64,000 nt of DNA, taken from Parendozoicomonas haliclonae. Its GTDB lineage: Bacteria > Pseudomonadota > Gammaproteobacteria > Pseudomonadales > Endozoicomonadaceae. The translations under genes and the position numbers were made by a program. Where the stretch lies: NCBI RefSeq assembly GCF_900174585.1, contig NZ_FWPT01000001.1, forward strand, positions 372,001 through 436,000, read 5' to 3'. The notes under the pieces are model-generated. The model was not told the origin of the DNA. It did not search any database and saw only the letters and a list, made by a program, of their open reading frames with translations. Below, one piece after another: positions 20,795 through 29,263 of this stretch (positions are counted from its first letter, which is position 1; each line of letters begins with the position of its first letter).

Positions 20795-20884
20795 GGCGTA
20801 ATTCTCGCTGAGAGGTCGAGCGATACGCTCTTTTTGATGGAATGAATCGAGGCTAATAATGGAGTATTAAGAAGGGATGGGGAA

Positions 20885-20914
20885 CACCCACTCTTCATTA
20901 AGGAAAAGTGGGTG
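20885..20914 (-). terminator. Candidate terminator of the dmsABC operon
   Basis: CACCCACT and AGTGGGTG form an 8-bp stem with a 14-nt loop, about 20 bp past the dmsC stop on the minus strand. No long T-run follows, so intrinsic termination would be weak. Confidence 0.45.
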
Positions 20915-20936
20915 CTTGTCGCTGGAGTTGGGGGGG

Positions 20937-21782
20937 TTACATCCCAGCGCTGGCGCTCATGTAGATATCGTAGAAGAACATACGACCGGCAATTTCAGCC
21001 GCCAGAACAGCTACCAGACTTACAATGCCGCATACCGGGCTCTTGCCACCACGCAGAGTGGAAATAGACAGGGCCATTACAGCGAACATCATCAGGCCGG
21101 TACGAAGCATGCCCAGCAGCTGACCATAGCCAAGATGCTCGAACGGGTTGCCGAACACGCTCACCTGACCCAGCCAGAACAGATAGCCCACATAGCCAGT
21201 CATGGAGATGGCCAGTGCAATCATGTTGGTCACTGCCAGACCATTGGTACTCAGCTTAACCACGTGATCACCCAGCTCTTTAGCCTGAGCGCGCAATAGT
21301 GCGATGGCAGCAATCGGGCCAACCACAAAGGCGGTCATCAGGAACTGGAAGCTGGTCCAGCCGCTGTTCCAGGTTGGAACGGTCTTCAGGGTGTAGACCT
21401 GAGCAATCAGCAGGATAAACAGAATGCCTGCTGCCATGCCGCCCAGCAGAACCAGGTTCTGCAGTTTTGGCAGAATGTTGAACATGCGCATGCCAACGTA
21501 GGCGCCAGCTGCACCGCCAAACAGGCTCAGGCCAACAATCTCCAGACTCAGCGCGGAGAAGTGTTCCAGACCAAACATCACGTTAAACATGCGGAATGGC
21601 TGGCCAAGGTGGGTCACGGAAGAGATCGCACCCAGACCCAGCATAACCAGTACCGCCATAAAGGCGCGGGTCATGGCTTTCTCATTCGGGCGAGCCAGCA
21701 GCTGGACCAGACCGAGAGAGATAAACAGACCAACCGCGCTCTGGGCCAGTACAGTAAAGAAAACAAGAGACAGTTGACTCAT
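20937..21782 (-). CDS. dmsC: Dimethyl sulfoxide reductase anchor subunit DmsC
   Basis: DmsC anchors the DmsAB dimer in the inner membrane and oxidises menaquinol. The 281-residue protein is almost wholly hydrophobic with about eight membrane segments. SSVTHLGQPFRMFNV near residue 60 is typical of DmsC family anchors, and the length matches E. coli DmsC (287). It is the last gene of the operon, 21 bp after dmsB. The natural oxidant could be DMSO or another S- or N-oxide; sequence alone does not decide. Confidence 0.9.
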   Translation of the reverse strand: MSQLSLVFFTVLAQSAVGLFISLGLVQLLARPNEKAMTRAFMAVLVMLGLGAISSVTHLGQPFRMFNVMFGLEHFSALSLEIVGLSLFGGAAGAYVGMRMFNILPKLQNLVLLGGMAAGILFILLIAQVYTLKTVPTWNSGWTSFQFLMTAFVVGPIAAIALLRAQAKELGDHVVKLSTNGLAVTNMIALAISMTGYVGYLFWLGQVSVFGNPFEHLGYGQLLGMLRTGLMMFAVMALSISTLRGGKSPVCGIVSLVAVLAAEIAGRMFFYDIYMSASAGM

Positions 21783-21803
21783 ATTGCTTATATCCCTGCT
21801 TGC

Positions 21804-22430
21804 TTACAGACCGACTTCGGTCGGGTTCTGGATCTTGCCGGTCTCGTCGCCAGTCAGGCGGGAGTTACGGCAGGTGCCGATAATCAGTGACGGATTGGTC
21901 AGAGACGGATTAGGCAGTGGAGCCACATCGGCACGGTCGCCATACTTGGCGCGCAGTTCGTCGATAGGACCGAAGTCCAGCGCACGCAGTGGGCAGGATT
22001 CGATACAGATCGGCTTTTTGCCCTGCTCAACGCGATCGAAGCAGCCATCACACTTGGTCATGTGCTTCTTCTCATGGTTGTACTGAGGGGCGCCGTATGG
22101 GCAGGCCATTTCACAGTAGCGACAACCTACACAGACATCGCCGTTTACAACCACCAGACCATCCTGCTCACGCTTATGCATGGCGCCGGTTGGGCAGGCC
22201 TTGGTGCAGGCTGGAGTCGCACAGTGGTTACAGCTGATGGACATGTAGTAGGTGAACACGTCGTTGGTGTAGGTACCATCTTCGTGCTTCACCCAGTCAC
22301 CGCCGCCGTATTCATAGACACGACGCCAGTTCACACCGATCGGAAGATCGTTGTCGTCTTTGCAGGACACCTGACAGGTTTTGCAACCGGTACACTTGCT
22401 GGTGTCGACATAGAAACCGTATTGAGCCAT
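21804..22430 (-). CDS. dmsB: Dimethyl sulfoxide reductase iron-sulfur subunit DmsB
   Basis: DmsB carries four [4Fe-4S] clusters that pass electrons from DmsC to DmsA. Four cysteine groups are visible: CTGCKTCQVSC, CNHCATPACTKACP, CVGCRYCEMACP and CDGCF with a later CIESCP. The ATG (MAQYGFYVDTSK) lies 10 nt after GAGGAG, giving 208 residues as in the family; the longer frame to 22454 has no such site. It is spaced 27 bp from dmsA and 21 bp from dmsC. Confidence 0.94.
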   Translation of the reverse strand: MAQYGFYVDTSKCTGCKTCQVSCKDDNDLPIGVNWRRVYEYGGGDWVKHEDGTYTNDVFTYYMSISCNHCATPACTKACPTGAMHKREQDGLVVVNGDVCVGCRYCEMACPYGAPQYNHEKKHMTKCDGCFDRVEQGKKPICIESCPLRALDFGPIDELRAKYGDRADVAPLPNPSLTNPSLIIGTCRNSRLTGDETGKIQNPTEVGL

Positions 22431-22457
22431 TAAATAAAGTCTCCTCAATGCCAAGGC

Positions 22458-24893
22458 TTAAGCCTTGGCAATCTCCACCAGGTTAGTGTGCTGCGGGTTA
22501 CCCTTGGACAGCGGGGTTGGCCGCTGGGATGTGATCGAGTTGATCGCACCACCCATATCTACACCATTCTTGCCAGGCTTGTACCAGGCACCTTCGCCCA
22601 GAGCCATAACGCCCGGCATGATACGCGGCGTCACTTTGGCGAGTACCCGGGTTTCTCCGCGATCATTGAAGATGCGTACCGCATCACCGTTCTTGATATC
22701 ACGGGCAGCAGCATCGATCGGGTTGATCCACACACCGTCCATAACCGCTTCACGCAGTACCGGTACGTTGTGATAAGTGGAGTGCACGCGGCCCTTGGTA
22801 TGGAAACCAACCAGCTGCAGAGGGAACTCCCTGGTCTTAGGGTCCAGGTGGCTTTCCCAAGTGGTGACATACTGTGGCAGCGGAGTAATCACATCGCCTT
22901 CACGCAGTGTCCACTCGTTGGCGATATCCGCCAGCTTGGTGGAGTAAATTTCGATCTTGCCGGATGGGGTACCCAGCGCATGCTTGATCGGATCCTTGCG
23001 GAAATCTTCCAGAGCAATGCGGCCGGTTTCCGGAGCCAGAATCTGGAACGGACCTTGTACACGGAGCTGTTCCAGAGTCGGAAGACGTGCATCTTTTGCA
23101 CGAGCGCCGGCGTACAGATGTTCAACCCACTGCTCGTGAGTACGGCCTTCAGTGTACTTCTCTTCGATACCAAAACGCTGAGCCAGCATGGTGCACATTT
23201 CATAGGCACTGCGGCACTCGTACAGCGGCTTGATGGCCGGAACCAGAGGGACAACCGCGCCCATGGAGCCGGAAGCGTAACCATCGGAGCTCACTTCGGT
23301 GTTCTCGATAGTGGTCACGTCTGGCAGCAGCAGGTCTGCGTAACGGGCACTCGGTGTCATGTGGTTATCCACAACTACGATGAACTCGGCCAGAGATTCA
23401 TCCGCGATGATCTCTTTGGTCTTGTTGATCTGGGAGTGCTGGTTGATCAGGGCATTACCGGCATAGCTGATAATGAACTTGATCGGGTTTTCCAGCTTGG
23501 TGCCACCTTTCAGGCCATCGGTCTTGTCGGTCATCTCGTGGGCACGGGTGATCGCATCCGTCCACAGGAAGAATGGGATCTGTACCTTCACCGGGTTGCT
23601 GCCGGAAGGCAGAGTCGGTACCGGATAACCAAAGTTGGCAGGCATATCACCAGTGTGAGTGCCTGGCAGGCCGATGTTGCCGGTCAGGATTGGCAGCATG
23701 CAGATCGCACGCGTAGTCTGCTCACCGTTCGCCTGACGTTGGATGCCAGTACCCTGCACGATGTAAGCCGGCTTAGTGGTGCCGATTTCACGGGCCAGCT
23801 GAATGATCTTCTTGGCTGGAATTCCAGTAATCTTGGCTGCCCACTCAGGAGTCTTAGCGGTCTTGTCTGCGCCCTGACCCAGAATGTGTGCCTTGTAGTG
23901 GCCATTAGCCGGAGCACCGGCTGGCATGGTCTTCTCATCGAAGCCCTGGCAGTAGGTATCCAGGAACTCCTGGTTGACCAGATTCTCGGTGATCATGACG
24001 TAAGCCATGGCTTCCACCAGAGCCGCGTCAGTGCCTGGACGGATAGACAGCCACTCGTCTTCCTTGCCCAGCATGGTGTCGGTGTAACGCGGATCGATAA
24101 TGATCGTACGCACGCCGCTTTCACGCAGAGCCTGGGTGTATTCGTAAATTTCACCGCCGCCGGACATACGAGTTTCGGCCGGGTTGTAGCCGAACATTAC
24201 CAGCAGCTTGGCGTTCTTGATTTCGGAGGTGTAGCTACCGAATGCGGATGGCTTCTTGGTGCCATAGGTAAACGGCAGAGCGTACTGAATCTGACCCCAG
24301 CTGTAGTTGCCGTGGTAACCCAGATAGCCACCGATCATGTTCACCAGACGCTTGAAGGCGTGCTGGCCATCGGTGCGGTAACCCTGGGTACCGGAACCAT
24401 AGGTGAAGAAGATGGAGTCGTTGCCATACTCGCTGATGGTGTATTTCAGCTTGTCGGCCATCAGATCCATGGCTTCGTCCCAGCTGATGCGCTCAAAGCG
24501 GCCTTCGCCACGCTTGCCAACGCGCTTCATTGGATATTTCAGACGGTCTGGGTTGTATACGCGACCCTTGATGGAACGGCCACGCAGACAGGCGCGAATC
24601 TGGTGCTGGCCAAATTCCTTGTCGTCGCCACGGTTGTCGGATTCAACGGAGGTAATCACGCCATCTTTGGTGTGAACCTGCAGGGCGCAGCGACTGCCAC
24701 AGTTCACCATGCAGGCGGACCATGTGGTTTTGGTGTCGGAGGCGATAACGTTGTTGTCCGCAGTGGCAGAAGCAATAGCTTTCAGAGGAAGCGCAGAGCT
24801 TGCCATGGCGGCACCGCTGACAGCAGTACTCCACTTCATAAAGCTACGCCGCTTAACGGGTGCAAGGATGGTTTTGTCCAGCCAGTTTTTCAT
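22458..24893 (-). CDS. dmsA: Dimethyl sulfoxide reductase catalytic subunit DmsA (Tat-exported)
   Basis: DmsA is the molybdenum bis-MGD subunit that reduces DMSO or related oxides. The 811-residue protein starts with a twin-arginine signal (KRRSFMKWS at residues 14-22). A [4Fe-4S] site follows at C61, C65, C69 and C102 (CMVNCGSRC, later ACLRGRS). YHGNYSWGQI near residue 198 supplies the expected serine ligand of Mo. The C-terminal cofactor domain includes VGFHTKGRVHSTYHN. No DmsD-type chaperone gene is adjacent. MoeA near the window end serves the cofactor it needs. Confidence 0.94.
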   Translation of the reverse strand: MKNWLDKTILAPVKRRSFMKWSTAVSGAAMASSALPLKAIASATADNNVIASDTKTTWSACMVNCGSRCALQVHTKDGVITSVESDNRGDDKEFGQHQIRACLRGRSIKGRVYNPDRLKYPMKRVGKRGEGRFERISWDEAMDLMADKLKYTISEYGNDSIFFTYGSGTQGYRTDGQHAFKRLVNMIGGYLGYHGNYSWGQIQYALPFTYGTKKPSAFGSYTSEIKNAKLLVMFGYNPAETRMSGGGEIYEYTQALRESGVRTIIIDPRYTDTMLGKEDEWLSIRPGTDAALVEAMAYVMITENLVNQEFLDTYCQGFDEKTMPAGAPANGHYKAHILGQGADKTAKTPEWAAKITGIPAKKIIQLAREIGTTKPAYIVQGTGIQRQANGEQTTRAICMLPILTGNIGLPGTHTGDMPANFGYPVPTLPSGSNPVKVQIPFFLWTDAITRAHEMTDKTDGLKGGTKLENPIKFIISYAGNALINQHSQINKTKEIIADESLAEFIVVVDNHMTPSARYADLLLPDVTTIENTEVSSDGYASGSMGAVVPLVPAIKPLYECRSAYEMCTMLAQRFGIEEKYTEGRTHEQWVEHLYAGARAKDARLPTLEQLRVQGPFQILAPETGRIALEDFRKDPIKHALGTPSGKIEIYSTKLADIANEWTLREGDVITPLPQYVTTWESHLDPKTREFPLQLVGFHTKGRVHSTYHNVPVLREAVMDGVWINPIDAAARDIKNGDAVRIFNDRGETRVLAKVTPRIMPGVMALGEGAWYKPGKNGVDMGGAINSITSQRPTPLSKGNPQHTNLVEIAKA

Positions 24894-25261
24894 TCATTCA
24901 TCCGTTCAGCCAGAGGGAGGTGGCATGAAAATGCCCTTGGGGTGTGCTTTATACGCGTCTGGTTGAAGGTCAATAATCAGTAAATATACCGACAGTTTGC
25001 CGTAATGATTTTGTATGGTTGATGTTGTTTGGAATGTTAGGTTTTTATCTTTGCTATTGGTTTATTTCTGGTTTTTTTGGCTACAGTTTTTCTCTGCCTA
25101 ACTGGCAAAAACGTAATTTATTAGTGATATATCAGTCTTTTTTTCGTGTATGTGAATGTCAATTTATCGGGTATTCCTGCTCAGGTAGGTAATTGTTGAA
25201 GAGGATGTTTTGCTGACACGTCTACATTTCAGTAACCCGAAAGTGAGTGGGACTGAAAATC
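24894..25261. promoter_or_regulatory. AT-rich divergent intergenic region upstream of dmsA
   Basis: This 368-bp gap separates dmsA (-) from the isochorismatase-like gene (+). It is clearly richer in A and T than its neighbours, with long T-runs around 25060-25145. It must hold the dms promoter, and anaerobic regulation would be expected. I looked for the FNR pattern TTGAT-N4-ATCAA and found only an imperfect TTGAAGGTCAA (24963-24973) with the wrong spacing. No gene or RNA is recognised. Confidence 0.4.
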
Positions 25262-25837
25262 ATGAAAACTGCCCTTCTTATCCTGGATTTGATGAACGAC
25301 ATCATTCATCCGGATAGTCCGATAGCCACATCGGCAACCTGTGCTCTGGAGAATAATGTGGTGGGTAAAGCCAATGCCATTACCGACCTGTTTCGCCGAC
25401 GCGGGCATCCGGTGATCTTCGTTCGCGTGGGTTTTTCCGCCAATTACAGTGAGTGTTCACAGAAACACTGGTCACTGTTTGCCCGCGCTATGGAATATAA
25501 GGGATATCGTCTTGGGACCTGGGGAACCGAATATCACCCGGATCTGGAAATCAAAGAGGGTGATATACATTTGATCAAGCACCGTATCAGCCCGTTTTAC
25601 GCCACAGGGCTGGAAGCCGTATTGCGTGGCCACAGTATCCAGCGGTTGGTGATGCTGGGTGTCTCAACGGATTTTGTGATTCAGTCCTGTGCCCGGGAAG
25701 CACACGACAGGGATTATGAGGCCGTTATCGTTGGTGATGCCTGTGCAGCTGCCACGCCTGAAACGCACGAACATGCACTGGAAAGCCTTGGGCATCTGGT
25801 CAGTGTGCAAAGCAGCAGGCAGTTTTTAGGAGCGTAG
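25262..25837 (+). CDS. Isochorismatase-like cysteine hydrolase family protein without the usual Cys
   Basis: Cytoplasmic alpha/beta hydrolase of the isochorismatase/nicotinamidase fold, 191 residues. Asp in LLILDLMND (about residue 9) and Lys in LIKHRISPF match two of the three family catalytic residues. At the loop that normally carries the nucleophilic Cys (GVxTDxC) this protein has GVSTDFV; a Cys occurs four residues later (QSCARE). It may act like EntB-type isochorismatases, which also lack Cys, or on another substrate. The ATG follows AGTGAGTGGGA. It is divergent from dmsA; no pathway partner is adjacent. Confidence 0.8.
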   Translation: MKTALLILDLMNDIIHPDSPIATSATCALENNVVGKANAITDLFRRRGHPVIFVRVGFSANYSECSQKHWSLFARAMEYKGYRLGTWGTEYHPDLEIKEGDIHLIKHRISPFYATGLEAVLRGHSIQRLVMLGVSTDFVIQSCAREAHDRDYEAVIVGDACAAATPETHEHALESLGHLVSVQSSRQFLGA

Positions 25838-25864
25838 AAGTAGGACTGGGAACCTGAACGACCG

Positions 25865-26053
25865 TTAATGGTCGTTCAGATTCTCGGACATCACATCATC
25901 AAACTGGCTGTTGCCGGCAATCTTGTGTTCTTCAGCGGCCCAGGCACCAAGATCAATCAGGCGACAGCGGTCTGAACAAAAAGGACGGTGCTTGTTTTCC
26001 GGTTTCCACTCAACAGGCTTGCCACACTGAGGGCATTTTACTTTGGTCGGCAT
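25865..26053 (-). CDS. yacG: DNA gyrase inhibitor YacG
   Basis: Small zinc protein (62 residues) known to bind GyrB in E. coli. Four cysteines sit at C7, C10, C26 and C30 ([22 protein letters not shown]), and AWAAEEHKI follows as in the family. The ATG lies 9 nt after GAGG; an in-frame TTG 15 bp upstream is less likely. It follows bamD on the same strand but a terminator lies between them, so it may need its own promoter. Confidence 0.9.
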   Translation of the reverse strand: MPTKVKCPQCGKPVEWKPENKHRPFCSDRCRLIDLGAWAAEEHKIAGNSQFDDVMSENLNDH

Positions 26054-26091
26054 AGGGCTGAGCCTCAAAAAACAGTTCTATTCAATAAAAG

Positions 26092-26122
26092 AAAAAGGCC
26101 TGAGATGATTCAGGCCTTTTTT
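26092..26122 (-). terminator. Rho-independent terminator after bamD
   Basis: AAAAGGCCTGA and TCAGGCCTTTT form a hairpin flanked by A-runs and T-runs on both sides, so it can act in both directions. It lies 31 bp past the bamD stop. Confidence 0.85.
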
Positions 26123-26153
26123 ATCTTGTGCTTAGCAGGCGTGCCAATACGGC

Positions 26154-27131
26154 TTATGGCTGCTCTGGTGGTTCCGGAGCTTCTGGTGCCTCTGCAGCAT
26201 CATCGCCAAACAGGCCAAATGTCATGGTGCTGAGGAAGGAAGAGTCTTCTTCGTTCTCCTCAGCCTGTGGTGGCTCTGGAGTGTCTTCGCCCAGTAGACC
26301 GAAGCTGACAGTGCTTAGCAGACCAGGGTCGACATCACCGTAAATGCGATGGCCAACAAAGGCACCTTCCGCATTGATCATTTTGCTGTCCGGGAAGTTG
26401 GCTTTCAGCACTTCTAGAGTTTCGTTGGCCGGGGTGTTCAGGCCCAGATACTGGTAACCCTCGATCATGAGGCCCAGTGCTTCTTCGACAACAGGAGTAC
26501 CCTGCAGGTGCTCGACCACGTAACGGCCACGATTGATTGCCGCGACATAAGCTTTACGCTTCATGTAGTAGTCAGCCACGTGCATTTCGTAGCGCGCCAT
26601 GCGGTTACGCAGGTAAATCATGCGCTGACGGGCATCCGGTGCGTAACGGCTGTCCGGGAAGCGACGCAGCAGTTCGCCGAACTCGGTAAAGGACTGACGG
26701 GCCTGGCCCGGGTCACGCTCAGACATATCCACTGGAATATAACGCTCGATCAGGCCGAGGTCTGCAGTGTTGGATGCCAGACCGCGCATGTAATAGGCGT
26801 AGTCGACATTCGGGTTGTTCGGGTGCAGGCGGATAAAACGTTCTGCAGAAGCGCGTGCAGCCTCCGGCTCCATGCTGCGGTAGTAGGCGTAAACCAGATC
26901 CAGCTGAGCCTGCTCGGCAAACGGGCCGAACGGGTAGCGGGATTCCAGAGCCCGCAGGGTATCAACCGCACCGGAAAAGTTGCTGTTTTCCAGCTGTTTG
27001 TTGGCCTGCTGATAGAGCTGGGCTTCGGTCAGGTTTTCATCAACCTTGACCTCACTGCTGGAACAGGCTGCGAGCAGGGCGCTCAAAGCCAGAATGCCGA
27101 TGTGTTTATAAAGTTGTTTAGCTGGTCGCAT
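26154..27131 (-). CDS. bamD: Outer membrane assembly lipoprotein BamD
   Basis: BamD (ComL) is the essential TPR lipoprotein of the BAM complex that inserts outer-membrane beta-barrels. The lipobox LAAC with Cys at about residue 23 is followed by [14 protein letters not shown]-like repeats span about residues 35-240 ([34 protein letters not shown]). At 325 residues it is longer than E. coli BamD (245). The extra acidic, Pro-rich tail contains a motif twice: [13 protein letters not shown] (271-283) and [13 protein letters not shown] (299-311). The tail's role is unknown. It is divergent from rluD, as commonly seen. Confidence 0.94.
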   Translation of the reverse strand: MRPAKQLYKHIGILALSALLAACSSSEVKVDENLTEAQLYQQANKQLENSNFSGAVDTLRALESRYPFGPFAEQAQLDLVYAYYRSMEPEAARASAERFIRLHPNNPNVDYAYYMRGLASNTADLGLIERYIPVDMSERDPGQARQSFTEFGELLRRFPDSRYAPDARQRMIYLRNRMARYEMHVADYYMKRKAYVAAINRGRYVVEHLQGTPVVEEALGLMIEGYQYLGLNTPANETLEVLKANFPDSKMINAEGAFVGHRIYGDVDPGLLSTVSFGLLGEDTPEPPQAEENEEDSSFLSTMTFGLFGDDAAEAPEAPEPPEQP

Positions 27132-27421
27132 CAGTTATCCCTGAAGTGCCTGTTCGGTGTACTCCGTCCGCCCTGAGCCAGACTTGCTGTGATACAATTC
27201 TCAATCAGCCTATTTAATCACAGCGCTTGGGGAATCCCAAGGCTACACCGCCTTTTGATGCCGGATCATTGAACCGGACACTTAAAAACGGTGGGCTGAC
27301 AGCTTTAATAACTTTAGCCGCCGCGCGTCTATCAGCCGGCTATTGTAACGACTATTTTGTATTTGTGTTGGGCGAAGTGTATCGCCGGCACGGAATTTAT
27401 CAGGACCTTTAGTTCAAATTT
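27132..27421 (+). promoter_or_regulatory. bamD-rluD divergent region with an extended -10 and a leader hairpin
   Basis: The 290-bp region carries an extended -10 element TGATACAAT (27190-27198) reading toward rluD, with no clear -35. It would give a leader of about 215 nt. A 6-bp hairpin CTTGGG-GAAT-CCCAAG (27226-27241) follows closely. A 61-codon open frame within the leader (27227-27412) begins with a rare start, has no ribosome-binding site, and is not called. Promoter strength and any leader regulation are inference. Confidence 0.4.
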
Positions 27422-28393
27422 ATGGCTGAACAGATAAACCTGGAGGCTGCTGTCCCTGCTGATCTGGGTGGCAAGCGGTTTGACCAGATCGCATCACAGG
27501 TGTTTCCGGATTACTCCCGTTCCACTCTGCAGGAGTGGATTAAGTCTGGCGCATTGACCGTTAACGGCAAAACCAAACGTCCGAAGGACAAGCTGTTTGG
27601 TGGCGAGCAGCTGGTGCTGAATGCTGAGCTGGAAGATGATGGCCGCTGGGAACCGGAAAATATTCCTCTCGATATCGTGTATGAAGATGACCATATCATC
27701 GTCATCAATAAGCCCCGCGATCTGGTTGTACACCCAGCCGCAGGTAACTGGTCCGGCACGCTGCTGAACGCACTGCTGTACCATTGCCCGGACATCGCTT
27801 CCGTACCGCGTGCCGGTATTGTTCATCGTCTGGATAAAGACACCACCGGCCTGATGGTGGTTGCCAAAACCCTACAGGCGCAGACGGATCTGGTTGAGCA
27901 GCTGCAGGAGCGATCTGTCAGCCGTGAATACGAAGCCGTAGTGACTGGTGTGATGAGTGCGGGTGGTGAGGTGAATCAGCCGATCGGTCGTCACCCAACC
28001 AACCGTTTGAAGATGGCTGTGACCCACGGCGGCAAACCATCCATTACCCATTACCGGGTACTGGAACGCTATCGCGGTCATACCCATATTCGTGTACAGC
28101 TGGAAACCGGCCGTACTCACCAGATTCGTGTACATATGAGCCATCTGCGTTATCCGCTGGTAGGCGACACTCTGTATGCAGGCCCACCGCGCTTCCCCCG
28201 TGGCGCATCTCCTGAATTGGTGGAAATGTTGAAAACATTTGACCGCCAGGCGCTGCATGCTCGCCAGCTGGGTCTTGTTCACCCTGCGACCGGTGACTAT
28301 ATGGAATGGGAAAGCGAACTGCCGGAAGACTTCCTGACTCTGCTGGATGTTCTGGAAGAAGATACCCAGGCTGCCATGGCGACAGAGCAGTAA
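27422..28393 (+). CDS. rluD: 23S rRNA pseudouridine(1911/1915/1917) synthase RluD
   Basis: RluD modifies helix 69 of 23S rRNA. The 323-residue protein has an N-terminal S4 domain (YSRSTLQEWIKSGALTVNG) and the catalytic HRLDKDTTGLMVVAKT, with the Asp near residue 137. RTHQIRVHMSHLRYPLVGD is the conserved C-terminal core. It is followed after 32 bp by pgeF, the usual gammaproteobacterial pairing. Confidence 0.96.
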   Translation: MAEQINLEAAVPADLGGKRFDQIASQVFPDYSRSTLQEWIKSGALTVNGKTKRPKDKLFGGEQLVLNAELEDDGRWEPENIPLDIVYEDDHIIVINKPRDLVVHPAAGNWSGTLLNALLYHCPDIASVPRAGIVHRLDKDTTGLMVVAKTLQAQTDLVEQLQERSVSREYEAVVTGVMSAGGEVNQPIGRHPTNRLKMAVTHGGKPSITHYRVLERYRGHTHIRVQLETGRTHQIRVHMSHLRYPLVGDTLYAGPPRFPRGASPELVEMLKTFDRQALHARQLGLVHPATGDYMEWESELPEDFLTLLDVLEEDTQAAMATEQ

Positions 28394-28425
28394 GTTCAGC
28401 CTGAACATAACAACAGGAATACTTC

Positions 28426-29169
28426 ATGCCCGTTAAGGATGACTACCTGATCCCTGAGTGGCACGCGCCAGCCAATGTGCGGGCGTTTGTCTCTACCAAG
28501 GCTAACAGTCCTACCGGACCAGTGATGAACGGTCCCCGTGATGCTGCGTTTCTGTCACAGCGGAAAGAGTGGCTGTCATTCTGGGGTGATCAGTTGGTCA
28601 GGCAATGGGGTTGGTCTGCTCAGCCCTGTTGGGCGACACAGGTTCATGGTGCTGATGTTATTCCTGCTGATTCTGCCTATGGCACCGATGCCGATGCTAT
28701 CTGGACAGGTCAGGTCAATGTGCCCTGTGCGGTGATGACAGCAGACTGTCTGCCGGTGATCTTCTGCAATCGTGAAGGTACCAAAGTAGCCGCTGCTCAT
28801 GCAGGCTGGCGCGGGCTGGCTGGTGATGTTTTGGAAAATACTGTCGCTGCCATGAATGAGCCGGCCGACAGTTTAATGGCCTGGATGGGGCCGGCGATCA
28901 GTCAGGCCAGCTTTGAAGTGGGCCCGGAAGTTCGTCAGGCTTTTATCGATCATGATCCGATAGCCGCCGAGGCTTTTGTAAGCGGTGAAGGTGACCGCTG
29001 GTTTGCGGATATTTATCTGCTGGCACGACAACGACTGAATGCCGTTGGCGTTACGGATGTCTCGGGTGGCGATCAGTACTGCACGTTTAAAGATTCAGAA
29101 CTTTGTCACTCCTATCGGAGGGATGGGCAGGCCAGTGGGCGGATGCTGACAGCTATCTGGCTGAGCTGA
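28426..29169 (+). CDS. pgeF: Peptidoglycan editing factor PgeF / YfiH (LACC1-like)
   Basis: Member of the YfiH/LACC1 family. The E. coli member corrects mis-incorporated amino acids in peptidoglycan precursors; family enzymes also show purine nucleoside activities. The 247 residues include TQVHGADV, VMTADCLPV, AAHAGWRGLAGDVLENTV and the C-terminal CHSYRRDG. These hold the conserved His and Cys zinc-site residues. It follows rluD and is closed by a terminator. In many relatives clpB comes next; here a two-gene insertion separates them. Confidence 0.92.
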   Translation: MPVKDDYLIPEWHAPANVRAFVSTKANSPTGPVMNGPRDAAFLSQRKEWLSFWGDQLVRQWGWSAQPCWATQVHGADVIPADSAYGTDADAIWTGQVNVPCAVMTADCLPVIFCNREGTKVAAAHAGWRGLAGDVLENTVAAMNEPADSLMAWMGPAISQASFEVGPEVRQAFIDHDPIAAEAFVSGEGDRWFADIYLLARQRLNAVGVTDVSGGDQYCTFKDSELCHSYRRDGQASGRMLTAIWLS

Positions 29170-29209
29170 GCCATGAGAATTGGGCTTTTGAATTGCTCCC
29201 ATTGCACAG

Positions 29210-29244
29210 AAACCCCAGATATTGATGAATGTCTGGGGTTTTCT
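29210..29244 (+). terminator. Rho-independent terminator after pgeF
   Basis: AACCCCAGA and TCTGGGGTT form a hairpin followed by TTCTTGTTT. The reverse strand gives an A-flanked stem, so it may also serve the convergent oxidoreductase gene. Confidence 0.85.
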
Positions 29245-29263
29245 TGTTTGGGCGGTATATGGA

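Noticed and set aside
24963-24973. FNR box upstream of dmsA
   Set aside because: TTGAAGGTCAA has a 3-bp centre instead of the TTGAT-N4-ATCAA geometry, so it is not a convincing FNR site.
22488-24983. 831-codon open frame on the + strand opposite dmsA
   Set aside because: It mirrors dmsA exactly, has no ribosome-binding site or recognisable domain, and arises from the codon bias of dmsA. The minus-strand gene has Tat signal, Fe-S and Mo motifs.
27227-27412. 61-codon gene in the rluD leader
   Set aside because: Rare start codon, no ribosome-binding site, no recognisable features; more likely untranslated leader.
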